DNA of 64,000 nt from Sinonovacula constricta. Its lineage: Eukaryota; Mollusca; Bivalvia; Cardiida; Solecurtidae. The DNA is taken from the NCBI GenBank assembly GCA_007844125.1, contig CM017559.1:36708504-36772503 (forward strand), read 5' to 3'. Position 1 is the stretch's first letter; each line of letters begins with the position of its first letter. The position numbers and the translations under genes are program-made. Below are positions 40,271-52,658 of the stretch, one piece after another. The notes beneath the pieces are model-generated. The model made no database searches. It was not told the origin of the DNA and was given only the letters and a program-made list of their open reading frames with translations.

Positions 40271-40632
40271 CGGTATGCCATGACACTCCGGCCGAGGAAC
40301 CGAGACTCAGTTGTCGGTACGGTATGCCATGACACTCCGGCCGAGGAACCGAGACTCAGTTGTCGGTACGGTATGCCATGACACTCCGGCCGAGGAACCG
40401 AGACTCAGTTGTCGGTACGGTATGCCATGACACTCCGGCCGAGGAACCGAGACTCAGTTGTCGGTATGCCATGACACTCCGGCCGAGGAACCGAGACTCA
40501 GTTGTCGGTATGCCATGACACTCCGGCCGAGGAACCGAGACTCATTTGTCGGTATGCCATGACACTCCGGCCGAGGAACCGAGACTCAGTTGTCGGTATG
40601 CCATGACACTCCGGCCGAGGAACCGAGACTCA
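40271..40632. repeat. GC-rich minisatellite, 49-bp and 44-bp units, 8 copies
   Basis: Starts of GGTATGCCATGACACTCCGG lie at 40272, 40321, 40370, 40419, 40463, 40507, 40551 and 40595. The first three spacings are 49 bp and the last four 44 bp. The 5-bp difference is an extra TACGG at the unit junction. Units are otherwise almost identical (one G-to-T, CTCATTTG), and the last stops at GAGACTCACTC. Near-identity implies a recent expansion. Neither unit length is a multiple of three except by chance, and no frame is kept. Confidence 0.96.
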
Positions 40633-40726
40633 CTCTTGCAAACACTTGGGAATCTAATGTTACGTGGTTTTAAACTTTATTTCAAGTTCCTATACGGAAT
40701 GTCCAAACAATGAACTACCAGTCTTA

Positions 40727-41132
40727 TTATGTATAGATGTTATTCCATAATGAACAGATGTTATTAAAGGCATTGAAAATGGCCTTTATTATTGGCCCTA
40801 CCACACGCACCTCAAAGATAATATCATGGTTCACTGAACTGCCATTGGTCAGCAATGCTATAATATCATACCTTTTCCTGATACCACTGCAGCCGGTTAG
40901 ACCCACCTCACACCCCACTTCCTGGAGGTTTAAACTATGTCATACGAAAGAGGCAGATGTGACCACGGTTGAATTTTCTATATTACTGTACATTCATTCC
41001 ACCTATAAAGACTTTTTATATTTGCTAAATTCAAAACTAGCTGGTAAGATTTCCGCACACTTGGATAACGTTGTGATGGAGAGTGATTTTTTAAAACTAG
41101 ACTCAAGTCGATTAAGGGAGGAACTACGATAA
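40727..41132. other. unassigned open frames on both strands
   Basis: A 131-codon plus-strand frame (40737-41132) overlaps minus-strand frames at 40727-40918 and 41003-41233. The minus frame at 40727-40918 has codon usage that looks more like coding sequence (GxEVGLTGCSGIRKR near its start) and has AG just upstream, as at a splice acceptor. I recognise no family. It may be an exon fragment, a transposon remnant or chance. Confidence 0.18.
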
Positions 41133-41428
41133 TAAAAGAGGGAAATGTTGCCATCTGCGAATTTTAGGATAATCGTTTTTGATTCGATTTTCTTTTGCAC
41201 CGAGATTTCTGTATAGATGTAATCAAAAGCCATGATCGATTATTTTTGATGATTAAATGGCAATATCCATTTCGCTCATTCTGTACCAGAAACGTATTAG
41301 CAAATACAAAGTTTAAAAATAACATAAATTAGCATAATCCTAGCATCTCACATGAAACGAATCTACAAGAAGAACTTTCTTCGGCCAATGTCATAACACG
41401 ATACTGTTTCTACTGATAGGTATTCTTT

Positions 41429-41738
41429 ACCGTACCTGGTAGCACAATCGGTAGAGCGTAGGCTCCAGGTACGGGAGGCAAGAGGGTTTGAGCACGGACC
41501 GCGACATACCAAAGTCGTAAAAATGGCAGTTGTAAAGCTCCGTGCTAGCACTGAAGCAGATATAAGGGTAGCTCCTCTAATAGTTGGCCCGGTGTCAGGA
41601 TAATGTCAATGGTATCATGCTATGTGTTTACGGCATGCTATACACGGTGAAGGCAGCCCTATATCTGCTTCAAGTGGACACCGCCTCCAGATGACTGAAC
41701 AACCGTTGGCTGGACAATAAACCAAACAAAAACCAAAC
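41429..41738 (+). mobile_element. tRNA-derived SINE, family C, with target-site duplication
   Basis: The 310-bp element is bounded by GTATTCTTT at 41420-41428 and 41739-41747. The head has TAGCACAATCGGTAGAGCG (A box) and GGGTTTGAGCAC (B-box-like). The body includes CTGAAGCAGATATAAGGG, and a near-inverse copy (CCCTATATCTGCTTCAAG) lies about 100 bp later, giving an internal hairpin. The 3' end is AAACCAAACAAAAACCAAA. The body is unlike families A and B. Confidence 0.88.
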
Positions 41739-41747
41739 GTATTCTTT

Positions 41748-42048
41748 GCAGTGTTTTTATTAATTTGCCTCCATGTAATATATTATATTCGATTTTTCTT
41801 CCTTAGATTGCAGATTCCATGTCAACATATCTGTCATTTTAAAACTTTCTGCAACATGATGACATATGTTACAAATCATGCAAATTCATTCAAATTCTAC
41901 ATACAATATACAAATGTCACAATACATATATTGGGTTGAAGAAGAATTGGATCTTCATGCATTACATTATCATGCTATGGTTATACATCCCTCTCTCATT
42001 CCATCTCTACTCATTCTGTCTTTTCAATGTCTCTCGCCCACACAGACA

Positions 42049-42051
<3 letters not shown>
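41748..42051. other. AT-rich spacer
   Basis: No structure was seen. Confidence 0.5.
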
Positions 42052-42130
<79 letters not shown>

Positions 42131-42139
42131 ATCTCTCTA
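42052..42139. repeat. (CT)n microsatellite
   Basis: A CT dinucleotide run with a TTCTCTA break near its right end. The Ser/Leu open frames through it are artefacts. Confidence 0.97.
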
Positions 42140-43004
42140 ATTAACAGTTGATAAAGAGTCCACATATAACTCTTTTTCCTAATTTAAATCATACACACGC
42201 TCTAATTGTCTCACAATACTATGAGCTGAAGCTAAACAAACTGCCCAAAGGTTAATATGAGTAAATGTATATATTTATGGAAACTAAGTGATTACACTGT
42301 CTTGGGCCCCATTGTGGAGGGGCTTATCAGCTGACTGCTGCTCCACATAAGGTCAATCTTAGCAGTTAGCTAAAACACTGGGGGTAGGGTTAGTAAAATA
42401 AGAAAAAAGCAAGAACTCAAGCATCTATAAAAATAACAAAAATACCATCAAGTAGAAGAATAATTGCCCTGTAAGATTATGTGATTTTTTAGAATTTTAG
42501 ATTTAAATGTAAGGAGTGCCTTTAAACGTGTTCTCGTACTATCAACAGAGAAATGAAACATTTTGAGGAAAAATTCTCCCCTAATTTACGTGACAAAAAA
42601 AGCAAATTAGTGTGATTTGAGTTATTGTATATATTAGATATAGTTTAGTTGTTAAGGCGTCCTGATTAGACACAAGTTGAAACAACACTTCCAAATTATT
42701 AAAAGCAAACGCTTCTTATTGTTTATTCTCTGTATATTTTTTTCTATGAGTCTTTATTTATTGTTGAGCATCAAACTGTTAACGTTAATAAATAACATCC
42801 ACATATATTCGCACTAACAGAAAAAAACTCACCTCTCTTCTGAATACATTATTTCTTAATGAATTCACTTCTTTCGGGATAACTAAAGAAAACATCGGCG
42901 CTTGGACATTTTTATTCAACGAGATCGGGTTTCTTTTTACTGCTTGCATTTGTGAAACCCATCAGGAAATGTGCGGTTCTCTAACCTCTGTAGAATCTCT
43001 GTAA
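42140..43004. other. AT-rich stretch without recognised genes
   Basis: An imperfect inverted repeat, AGCTGACTGCT / AGCAGTTAGCT, lies at about 42330-42372. No coding signal was seen. Confidence 0.45.
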
Positions 43005-43165
43005 AACCGGTTTATGCACCAGAGTTAGTTCCTTTTGCCGACTGATTGAAGGCGTTAACTGTTTGGTTTGCTCTTTTTGTTAAATGACACATCACAGATT
43101 TGTTCTTACTTTTACATTTTGTCTTGCACGTGATTACCTTGGTCCTGTGCCTTTTCAAATTCTGT
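43005..43165 (-). repeat. dispersed repeat family D, copy 4
   Basis: The minus strand shows AATGTAAAAGTAAGAACA, GATGTGTCATTTAACAAAAA, GAGCAAACC, ATCAGTCGGCAAAAGGAACT and CTCTGGTGCATAAACCGG in order. This is the closest visible relative of the copy at 50360. Confidence 0.68.
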
Positions 43166-44749
43166 TATATGTTGCAATGCTCAAAGGACGTTGTCATATA
43201 TTCTTACTAACGCTTTGAGAACAAGCAAAACATTTTCATTTTAACATTCCAAATGACATTATTTTGGATAAGGCTTAATATAAAATGAAATAAAAAAATT
43301 AAAAAAAGTGAAGATTAAAAGATGTATTTTTGAAACATAAACTAAAGTTTGCGAAGTAAGCATAACTAATTCAATCATTCTAATTATATAGTCAAAAATG
43401 GTTCAATTCTCGTTGCCATATTATCATAAAGTAAGCATCTATTTTCATAAACGTTCATGCACGAACTTTTTCGTGATAAAAATATGAATATTATATTGCA
43501 TAAAGAACATTTAATTATATACATAATGTATTTTTGAAAACAGCGTGTAGGAATTTGTAAAAAATATTAAATTATTAACATGGCTCAGGTAAGCTAGCTG
43601 GTGTGATTGTTACTGTAATACTGTAACAACGTAGATAGAATAATTAAAAATACATTAGGGCTTTGTTTTACCCCCATAATTGGGTCACGGCGCCCTAATT
43701 ATATCCATTCATAAGCCACATTATTCTCTCCCAGATGCCTTATATTGTATATCACGTCATGCTCTCTTCTAATTAGCCTCAATTAACTAAAACATACACC
43801 AGCAACACGAAGAAGCTCTGAACAATGTTCTTGAAATAGAAGTCTTACTCACGTGACCTCAGTAACATTTAATGGTCAGTAAAAATTGTCTGGTTTTATA
43901 AGCTAAATTAGCGAGTTTTTAATCTATCTTTCAACATACATGTATTTTCTTCGTAAATAGTGGTTTCATTAGATAAAATTCTCTGTCATTTTAAAATATC
44001 ATGTTGTTGTTTTTCCGCGATGAAAAAAAATGAATTTTCAAAAACGAATTGTAGATGTTTCACGTTAAGAGTTCGATATACGGCTTGGATTATTTAATAA
44101 CGTCTTAGTTAAAATCAAATTAGTTTCTTTTGTGGTATGCATTGTAGCGGCCTCACCTATAAGTCTAAAATAACTGGAAGCACAGACAGTGGACGTCAGG
44201 TTGGAGCCACTTCCTTCTCTCACTGATCAGCTTATGTTGCCATTTCGATCAATGTCGTATACATTCATTGCTTGCCACTTTTACAAAACATCCTTATGAA
44301 GGACGCTATTAAGACGCGAGAAAGAGTTGTCGCCATTTAAACATTAAATACAAGCAAGTGCACATTGATACGTAATTAAAGAAGATTTAGATACAGAGAA
44401 AGTTCCATGCCGCGATTAAGCTGAACTAAGGAAACAGATCAAATTTAAATATAACGGCGTTTTTGTTCATATAGACATGTGTCCTTTTTATGACACTTAA
44501 TGTTGAATTCGAGTTCTACTCTCAAATAGTCCTTCAGATTGAGATTCATTTTTCCCAATAAATTTTATTTTTGGCGTTTTCTTTATTATTTCTTTTTGTT
44601 ATAGACGAGAGATTTGCAATATTTGTTGAATGACAGACAGATAAATCAACCGAAGGTTACAGATTTTAATCTTGACAATATAAGGGATGCGATTACAAAC
44701 AGAGATTGAATTTCAAGACCATTACCAAACGGTGGTTAAATGGCACCGT
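43166..44749. other. AT-rich stretch without recognised genes
   Basis: No open frames above 60 codons and no repeats were seen. Confidence 0.5.
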
Positions 44750-44760
44750 TATATTTATCT

Positions 44761-45019
44761 GAGGTGGTAGAGCGTCGGCTTGCGGATCGGGATGTCATGG
44801 GTTCGAACCCCGGCCGGGTCAAACCAAAGACTTTCAAGTTGGTAGCAGTGGCTTCCCTCCTAACGCTCGGGGCTAAGGGGACAGTATTACGCCTGACTCG
44901 TCGGTGTCAGTATAATGGACCGGCCGGGTTCAGTCCCTGGGCACCTCATAAGTGCCCCTGTGCTATAATGATATAATGTCGCTACGCAGTATAGGCAAAA
45001 ATGCGGGTAATCCCATCCC
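44761..45019 (+). mobile_element. tRNA-derived SINE, family B, copy 2, with target-site duplication
   Basis: The element reads GAGGTGGTAGAGCGTCGG (A box), GGGTTCGAACCCCGGCC (B box), CTCCTAACGCTCGGGGC, CGCCTGACTCGTCGGTGTCA and CACCTCATAAGTGCCCC, and ends in AATCCCATCCC. TATATTTATCTGAG is duplicated at 44750-44763 and 45020-45033, so the last three bases may belong either to the target or to the SINE start. It matches the copy at 8796-9076 closely but has only about two ATCCC units at its tail, where that copy has five. The 78-codon frame is a by-product. Confidence 0.94.
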
Positions 45020-45033
45020 TATATTTATCTGAG

Positions 45034-46149
45034 AGTATATTTACGTACATGTAAACTGCATTTATAACAACAGAATTAACTGATTACATTTTGTTTTGTC
45101 TATTCTTTATCGTATGCTTTAAAATGTGACAACCTTTAAATCGGAAAGATTCTTAAATTGTATAAGCATATGCTGTTTATGAGCAACCTGCAACTTAAAG
45201 GTTCACGACATCTTTCACGAAAATGGTTGTACCCAAAGAGGCTGGAGATCTTGAGACAATTACATAATAAGCTAAAAAAATCTTAACTGATGTTAATTGA
45301 CTTTAAACGGTCATAGTTTGGGCCGCATCAATTATTCAAATTGCCATTTTATTTCCTTATTGTTCTAATTGTTTATGTCCACGATAAAATATGCTGCCTT
45401 TCCAAAATGAATAATTGGTATTTTAAGAATGCTATGTTCATTGACTTTAGTTTTCTGTTGTGAATAAAATTCAATAAAAGACTCAATTGATGACGATTTT
45501 TTTTTTACTATTTATGACGTACTAATTATTACAATTGTAATTAACTTTATGCAAAATCGTACTTATGACATAATCTGTGGAACTAAATGAAACAATTGTC
45601 TTCATTATAAATTAATAAATTTATTAATGTCAGGCGATGGAGAAAGGCGCAATTAAATGTATAAAATTACTTTAAACCTCATGAATATTTTGTAAAAGTT
45701 TATAAATACTGTTTATTGTAAATTTATGGTACAAAGTAATGATTATATTTTAAACCTTTTCCTTGATAAAGACCCAGAACTATATGTATGCACGCAATAC
45801 ATAGGACGATATTAAAATTGCAATTTACTGATATTTTCTGTTTTAATTGTATTAAATGAAGGCAAGCGCATTTCTTTAATTGAAACTTTACTAAAAGGAA
45901 CACAAAATTTAGCTTATTATTACATGAAGGTGGAGTCACTTATTAAGCTATTTCTTGTTCGTCAAATTGTTAAAATTTGAAAAATGTGAATAACGATGTG
46001 AAAAAATAAATCTTTAACTTTAACAATCGACTTGATCTGAATGAAACTTCTCTTTAATCAACCCGACCTACTACGTCTATTATTTCCTTTCAACTGTCAT
46101 TTGATTAACATGTCATAATAAAGAGGACTGAGAACACTAACCATATTTT
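45034..46149. other. AT-rich stretch without recognised genes
   Basis: One 71-codon chance frame. No repeats were seen. Confidence 0.5.
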
Positions 46150-46450
46150 ACTGTGGAGGGGTCGCATCTGTGCGAAGTACCGACACGACGATGGCCATGG
46201 CCAATAAATTCTTTAACCACCGTCTGTGTCATATCGTTGACACCCTCTTATTATCACGGAGATCCCATGGTACCAATAAGAATTGGCCAGTGTTAAATTG
46301 GGCCTCGAGAACCTCCTGGCGGATTGGGTTTGTCGAACATTTGCTAAGGTAGCTGGCGGAAGACCAATGAGAATTGAGAATAATATTTGTTTGTGGAAGA
46401 AATAAGAAATCCGCTGCACACGCAAAAAACTTGACACCCGGGACCAACTC
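46150..46450. other. GC-richer patch with overlapping open frames, unidentified
   Basis: Base composition rises here relative to both sides. A 60-codon plus frame (46170-46352) overlaps 72- and 118-codon minus frames. The plus frame reads WPVLNWASRTSWRIGFVEHLLR at its end and stops. I recognise no family. A degraded mobile-element fragment or an old exon are both possible. Confidence 0.2.
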
Positions 46451-46621
46451 AGAAATGCCAATATCCCAATAAGAATCCTTATAGTATGGTATAGCTTTTT
46501 TACAAAGGTAAAGGGCTCTGTATATATATACATTATGATAATGCCAAGAATTACAAATATAACATGCAACCTTTAGTGTTTAATTTATAACAGTTTGAAA
46601 ATACACCATTGATATCATCAT

Positions 46622-46643
46622 CAACAACAACAACAACAACAAC
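46622..46643. repeat. (CAA)n microsatellite
   Basis: About seven CAA units. Confidence 0.95.
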
Positions 46644-49600
46644 ATAGACTTCTTACCGTTGTTATTACTTCTGCTAATACTAGTTCTAAAACTACATGTA
46701 TTTTCTACTAATACATTCACTACATTGTATCGATAAACGTATTATTATTATTATAAAGGCGTGAATTAAATTTTATTACATTATCGCTTACAAGTTGCTG
46801 ATTAAGAGGAATAAAACGTATCATCTATAAAAACATTGTTTTTCATCGAAGAAGTCACCTTGTAAATCATTATTTTTTCTTCTATATTATTCCATCATCG
46901 AAATAGCTTTTTAAAGTAACTTCATGTTAAAATCTGACAGTCTGCCAATATGAGAAACATTTAACGACCTAATATATATGTGCCTGGGTTGATGTTTGAT
47001 TTTATGGCTTGAGTATATTCCTATCTTCAAGATAAGCGATATTCACCATTTACCCAATGACCTGACATTGTGCACCTCAAATCTGTTGTTTTCCTAAACA
47101 ATATAATATGGGATTCTCTTAATTTTAAATGGGTTCATAATACCTATATATTTATACGTTTTCTTTTTTCTAGATTTATGTACTGTAAATGGTGGATAAA
47201 TAGAAACCTTCTTATCTCTCTTTTTATCGGTTTTATTGTCTTGTAGACGATTGTAAGTTTTAATATACTGTATACATGACTAAAATAGCGTACGTTGAAA
47301 CATCTTTATTTGATTGCGAAATGTCTCATTCATATTTGAAAAAATATCTTCTGTTTAAATACTTAATAACATTAACAGAAGATGATGTAGGAAGATAGTT
47401 GCAAATAAGATTGGTTTAACATTGAATAAATTAAAATGTGTAGCTATCTTACATAATACATGTAAACATGTAAAAGTAAGTAAGTACAATGCAAAAATAC
47501 TTGCGCTCTGGAAGCCGTTCTAGCTTTGAAGGTATAAATCATACATATTTAAACGTATTTTTATAATTTCAATTTATTTTTCAAATGACTTGTCATGTGA
47601 TTTGTTAATATCTATTGTTTAATCTAATTTTAATAAAAGGAATTTTGGTTGTAAAGTATTCTTGTATGTTATATAAAAGGGCTACACGTTATTACCGAAG
47701 AAAAACTTACATTAGCTTTAGTCAGTTTTGTCTTTCATATCATCCATTAATCCTCCATTCTTCGTTGACACACCTGATTCGTGGTCTAAATATAAACTAT
47801 CTAGTGGACAGCATGCATTTATTGTAATAAAGACAGATAATTAGTTGTTTTAAAGTAAACCCAGAATTAATATGACACTTTTCATATAGTCTCATAAATA
47901 AACTCTAAGCCCAAGTTTGATTATATGTAAATAATTTCTGACATGAAATACACAACCGTTATAGCTAATCAGTGTTAACAGCAGAAGAACAATATGTGTG
48001 TTATAGGGTCGTATATTGAGTGAATAAGATATGTAGATAACTCATAGATTATCAGTATACATTAACTCATTTAGATTTTATTCGATTTCAGTAGCGTTTT
48101 GGTAAACATTTTATGTGGTCACTTTTAATATTGTTTACAGCAACGGGAAATCCGTGCAACTCGTTCCCCACCTTTCCTTTTTGACTAACCAATCAGACTC
48201 CTGTTTTCTTGGTGAGCAGGATTTTTCGAACAACTTGGAATAATTTGTATACATTTTTTGTATGTATAATCTGTGAAAACAACGATTACACTAATACACC
48301 TTGCAGACATGTTCTGGACATACAGACGAACACAGGTGGGTGTACAACAATTTATAACATCATAAAGTCACAATAAACGGTTCTGGTACAAAATGAAATT
48401 TCTAATATAAGGCCATTAAAGGTTAAGTTGTAAACAAATATTTTTACGTACAGTTTGATAGTTACGCTGTGCATCAATTTGATATCAAGAGCTGTGCATC
48501 ATTTTATAGTGAAAAACACTGGGCAGAAAAAGTATACGACAGATAGAATACACAAAAACCTAACTCAGTATTCCTTTAACTGTCTGATAACAGTTGCGAG
48601 TGTAAGTTTCACAAATCACATACATTACATGGTATGTTGGAATAGTAATCACTGCAGACACCTTTCTTGTATTAATGAATAAGTTTCTGGTATTGATTTT
48701 TAAATAATAATGAAACAATTTCTATATGCTATGGCATAGAAATAACATTTTTTTTTCTGTTTCGATATTATATGAAACCCTTTTGTCTAAAAGCAAATAG
48801 CTTTTAACAAAACCATTCAAATATTTTAAATATATCAAAACAAAAGTGATGGCACACAATGCTGTCATTGGTACAAAATTGATATGGTTATAACACATTG
48901 ACAATAAAAATTACTTATAAAGGTCTGTAACCTACTTGTTAAACTACTGAATGCCCAACCTTAAACAATAAAAAGAAAGGCTGATGTAAAACACATGGCT
49001 ATTTAAGGTTTCAGTTACCGGTTAAAGACAAACTAAGTGACGACAATAATAGCCCTAAAATTTGGCAAACATATCTGCTGTTCTTTACTAATACTTATTG
49101 GCTGCACGTGGCTTTTATGCTGGTTTCTAAATATTGTATAAGATTTTAATTACTTTCACTTGTATAAACATCTGTCATTTAGTACCCACACTTTTAAGAG
49201 CTCCGTTTTAATTGCCTTCATATGCAAGTAAGATAATCCGTACTAATTCGATGTCAAATATGGTATCTCCGTTCCACGTATCTGCTTCAAAATATAAAAT
49301 GCTGAACTTCCGACTTTTTGTTTGTCTGACCGTGCGACAGAACATCCGAGCCAGCTATTACGGGGTAAGATTTTACGGTTAAAGTGTTGCTCTGTCGTTT
49401 TTAGGTACATTTATTCATCTGGTTAAAGGGGTGTTATGTTTGACCTTTTTTAATTAAAACGGTACCTAGAAATGTCATAAGCATTGCAACATATACCAAA
49501 CTATTGCCACTGATCTTGGGGTGAAAGGTACGATCACTTTGTCAGTGTATTTATTGCAATTATGTAATCTGATACTATTGCCCTTCTGCAGCGATATAAT

Positions 49601-49713
49601 CAAAGACATTAAATTATCATATATTAAATTACATATTATACTATTTAATCAAGTATAAATAATACAGTATTGACAATAACAATTAAACAATTTACAACTA
49701 CAAAATGTGGACG
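46644..49713. other. AT-rich stretch without recognised genes
   Basis: The frames are short (at most 75 codons) and lack motifs. No repeats were seen. Confidence 0.5.
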
Positions 49714-49786
49714 ACTTGGCTAAGGTCCGAAACAGGGGCCTTCGGTATGAGAAGCCGACACGCTATCAACTGGGCTATCTCTCCAC
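49714..49786 (-). mobile_element. tRNA-like sequence, probable SINE head or tRNA pseudogene
   Basis: The minus strand reads GGAGAGATAGCCCAGTTGAT, then AGCGTGTCGGCTTCTCATAC with an anticodon-like CTC, then CCTGTTTCGGACC. The acceptor halves do not pair and the T arm is imperfect, so it is not a working tRNA gene. Confidence 0.5.
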
Positions 49787-50359
49787 AAAAATATAAACAA
49801 TTACAAATCATATTTATTAAAAGTAGCATGCTAGGACAAAAGTAAAATCTTAATATCATCACTAAGCAGTCACTTATTAAAATAAACAATATTATTTAGT
49901 TTACAGAACTCACAAGGACAATAGGCCTTATGACATAACAGCAGGTATTCGTTCGTTCCAACTGTCCACGTGGTTGTGGTCATGCTGTAAATTTGCACGC
50001 ATGAATTAGAGTGCAGTGAAGTTATTTATTTTAAGGTGCGCTTCCGACAGTTGTTAAATGGTTAGTATATTAAATAAATAGAACGTCAATGTATTTCAAC
50101 ACAAGAGAAACCAATCGAATAAAACTAAGCTTCAACAGAATATCAACAATTCAACAAGTCATTAGAACAAACCAAACGATGTTTACCGGTTGGTGACAGG
50201 AAGAAGACTGACGAATCTACGAGAAAATATCACTTGATCCCACCCCACAAAAAGGACGCTAAATAATTTACACTACACTAATTGTAAAAATTAACAAAAT
50301 GACTACACTTAATTAACACATTATTTTTATTAGTTAAAAATGTATGTTTCGCAAACTGA
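49787..50359. other. AT-rich stretch without recognised genes
   Basis: No structure was seen. Confidence 0.5.
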
Positions 50360-50535
50360 TACACTTCGAAAAGGCAAAGGACAAACGTATTCACATGAAT
50401 GCCAAATGTAAAAATAGGAATATAACTTGTGATGAGTCATTTAACAAAAATGGCAAACCCAACATTTACTACCTTGGAACGGTCAGTCGGCAAAAGGGAC
50501 CGACTGGGGTTCTTAACCCAGTTTTCTAGAGCTCT
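50360..50535 (+). repeat. dispersed repeat family D, copy 5
   Basis: It contains AAAGGCAAAGGACAAACG, AATGTAAAAATAGGAATA, GATGAGTCATTTAACAAAAA, GGCAAACCC, GGTCAGTCGGCAAAAGGGAC and CGACTGGGGTTCTTAACCC. Two successive hairpins are visible, CAGTCGG..CCGACTG and ACTGGG..CCCAGT. Two overlapping 61- and 67-codon frames run through it and are not conserved in the other copies. Confidence 0.7.
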
Positions 50536-52548
50536 AAGCGGTGAAATATTTTTAAAAAGAAGTAAATGTCTGATAATAAAGGACATTTTTTACAGAGCCA
50601 TATTTAAATATATTTCCACATTCCTTAAATGAGTAAAAACAGTTCTCTTTTCTCTTCCACAGAAGTATCAAGCATATTGAAAAGAAAACTGTACGTAATT
50701 TATTCCTATGACATGTCAGCAAGACGCTAATTCGACTGCCAAGTGGCCCTATTGTATTATTGCCAGTCTAGCAAACAAAAGGTGCGCTAGGAAATAAGAT
50801 GTTTTTGTCCCTAATCTCCTGTAAGTAAGGCCTTTTTACGTGCCTACACATACAATAACATTATGTACATCTAGAAATCAATATCAGTCACAATAAGTGA
50901 ATAAGACTGAAGAATGGAGATAACAGTTTCTTGTAAGAAAGTTAGAGCATCTGCTATAGTGAGTTTTATTATCACTATGTGAAATTCAATTTTAGCTTAT
51001 CGTTTAAACAGAATTAAAACAGAGTGACAGACACTACAATTACAGTTGTTTTTTTAGGGATATATCTCTACTAAGTTAGCTCAATTGCGCAGAGTCCCAA
51101 CCTTTCCAATTGACTTAACGCTCATTTCCTTTCTGTGTGAACAAGACTCCAAATAATGATATCGTGGAATCTGTTTGTCAAGCTTTAAAAGCTCTTTAAA
51201 AATTGCATTGCCGTCAACAAATTGCTCTGAAAAGTGCTCATTGTATAGTTATGACAAAAAGCTAATTCTATTTGTATGCGATATGCTTATCAGTTTTACT
51301 GAATGCTATTAAAACCATAAATGGGTATTGTGGTTGATTATTGGAGAAAGACAGTGACTTCGCCCCAGAAATATGTATGTGTAGGAGAGCCATCAGTGAC
51401 CACCTTCCAACGATTCTGTCTTCAAACAGAAGTGACCCAACATACCCATTTGAAGAAGTAACAACATTAAACAGTGCGTGTCAATGACAACTGATGAAAT
51501 ATACAATGTGTTCTCACGAACGAAACAAATTAAATAACTCCAAAAAGATGTAGATATAAAACTAATTTTGAAAGTTCAATAAGTTTGCATTTTATATTAC
51601 TTGTAATAAAGATGATAGTGTTTGTACGTTTAGTTTTATATGAAGCAGTGTTCAGTGCAGATATAATTCTCACATTAACACGCAAACTATAGTAGATTCT
51701 CTCCCAGTTTAAATCTAACCAGATGTTGAAAGGTTCTGGCAAACAAAATGACCTATATAATTGACAGAATGTGATGAGTCACAGTTTGTGCTTCAGTTTT
51801 TATAATCCACTCTTATCCGGATAACCATTGATTAAAGCAAGCGCAATAGAAATAAACCATGTTGTATTTTGTCAATCATTTTTGTCAAGATCAACCAAAG
51901 TGCTAAATAATATATGTAGACTGTGTCTACATATCTATAAAATCTATAAAATGTCACGTTATCATATGTCCGGAAAATGGTCTAGTTACTCCAGATGGGT
52001 AATTACATATTTCGGATGGTTTTCTTAAAGCGAATAAATGTAATGTGCCATTAATAGTTTCGTTTCATTTCTGCATAGATGTGCCCTTTACCGCATACAA
52101 ACACAAAATATTGTTCATTTTCCAGCAATACATAATGTCGTTTACATTTTCTATACATGTACATGTAATTCAATATAATACCCTCTAAAATCAATTAACG
52201 TAAATGTATTTCAGTACATTGACTAACAAATATCTACTCTATCTAGAGCAATGGGATATCCTTGCCGTTTATGGACTAAGTTTTCTGCACTAGTTTTGCC
52301 CTAAATATGTTTCATATTTAATAAAATCAGTTCAGACACCACATTAGAACTGCATACAACTCTAGTTTAGGCGCCATATAACATTAAAATTTATACAAGT
52401 CCATATAGCTTTATTAAATTCCAAAAGAAACAGCACATATATTTATTCAGATTTGTACAAAATACATCACTTTTCAATAACTGTGACAGCATGTAACTAA
52501 ATAGCTTCTGTCTGATCAAGAGGGCAACCTTTCAAACAACATAACAGC
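50536..52548. other. AT-rich stretch without recognised genes
   Basis: Only short frames. No repeats were seen. Confidence 0.5.
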
Positions 52549-52608
52549 AAACTGTGATACTGTGACAGCAAACTGTGATACTGTGACAGCAAACTGTGAT
52601 ACTGTGTG
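52549..52608. repeat. 21-bp tandem repeat, about 3 copies
   Basis: AAACTGTGATACTGTGACAGC starts at 52549, 52570 and 52591. The third copy changes to GTGTG at its end. It lies 50 bp outside the left arm of the inverted repeat. Confidence 0.93.
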
Positions 52609-52658
52609 TTTATTGTGTTTATATCAAAGATTAGTAACAAACTTATTTCTAAAACTAA

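Noticed and set aside
42330..42372. Possible additional family D copy (CTGCTCCACATAAGG)
   Set aside because: Only the GTGGAGCAG-like word matches; the CAGTCGGCAAAAGG core and upstream words are absent.
42380..42400. Telomere-like TAGGGTTAG word
   Set aside because: A single occurrence, not a tandem TTAGGG array.
44740..44976. tRNA gene and 78-codon frame
   Set aside because: The tRNA-like head has no 3' acceptor half and is part of a full SINE with a target duplication.
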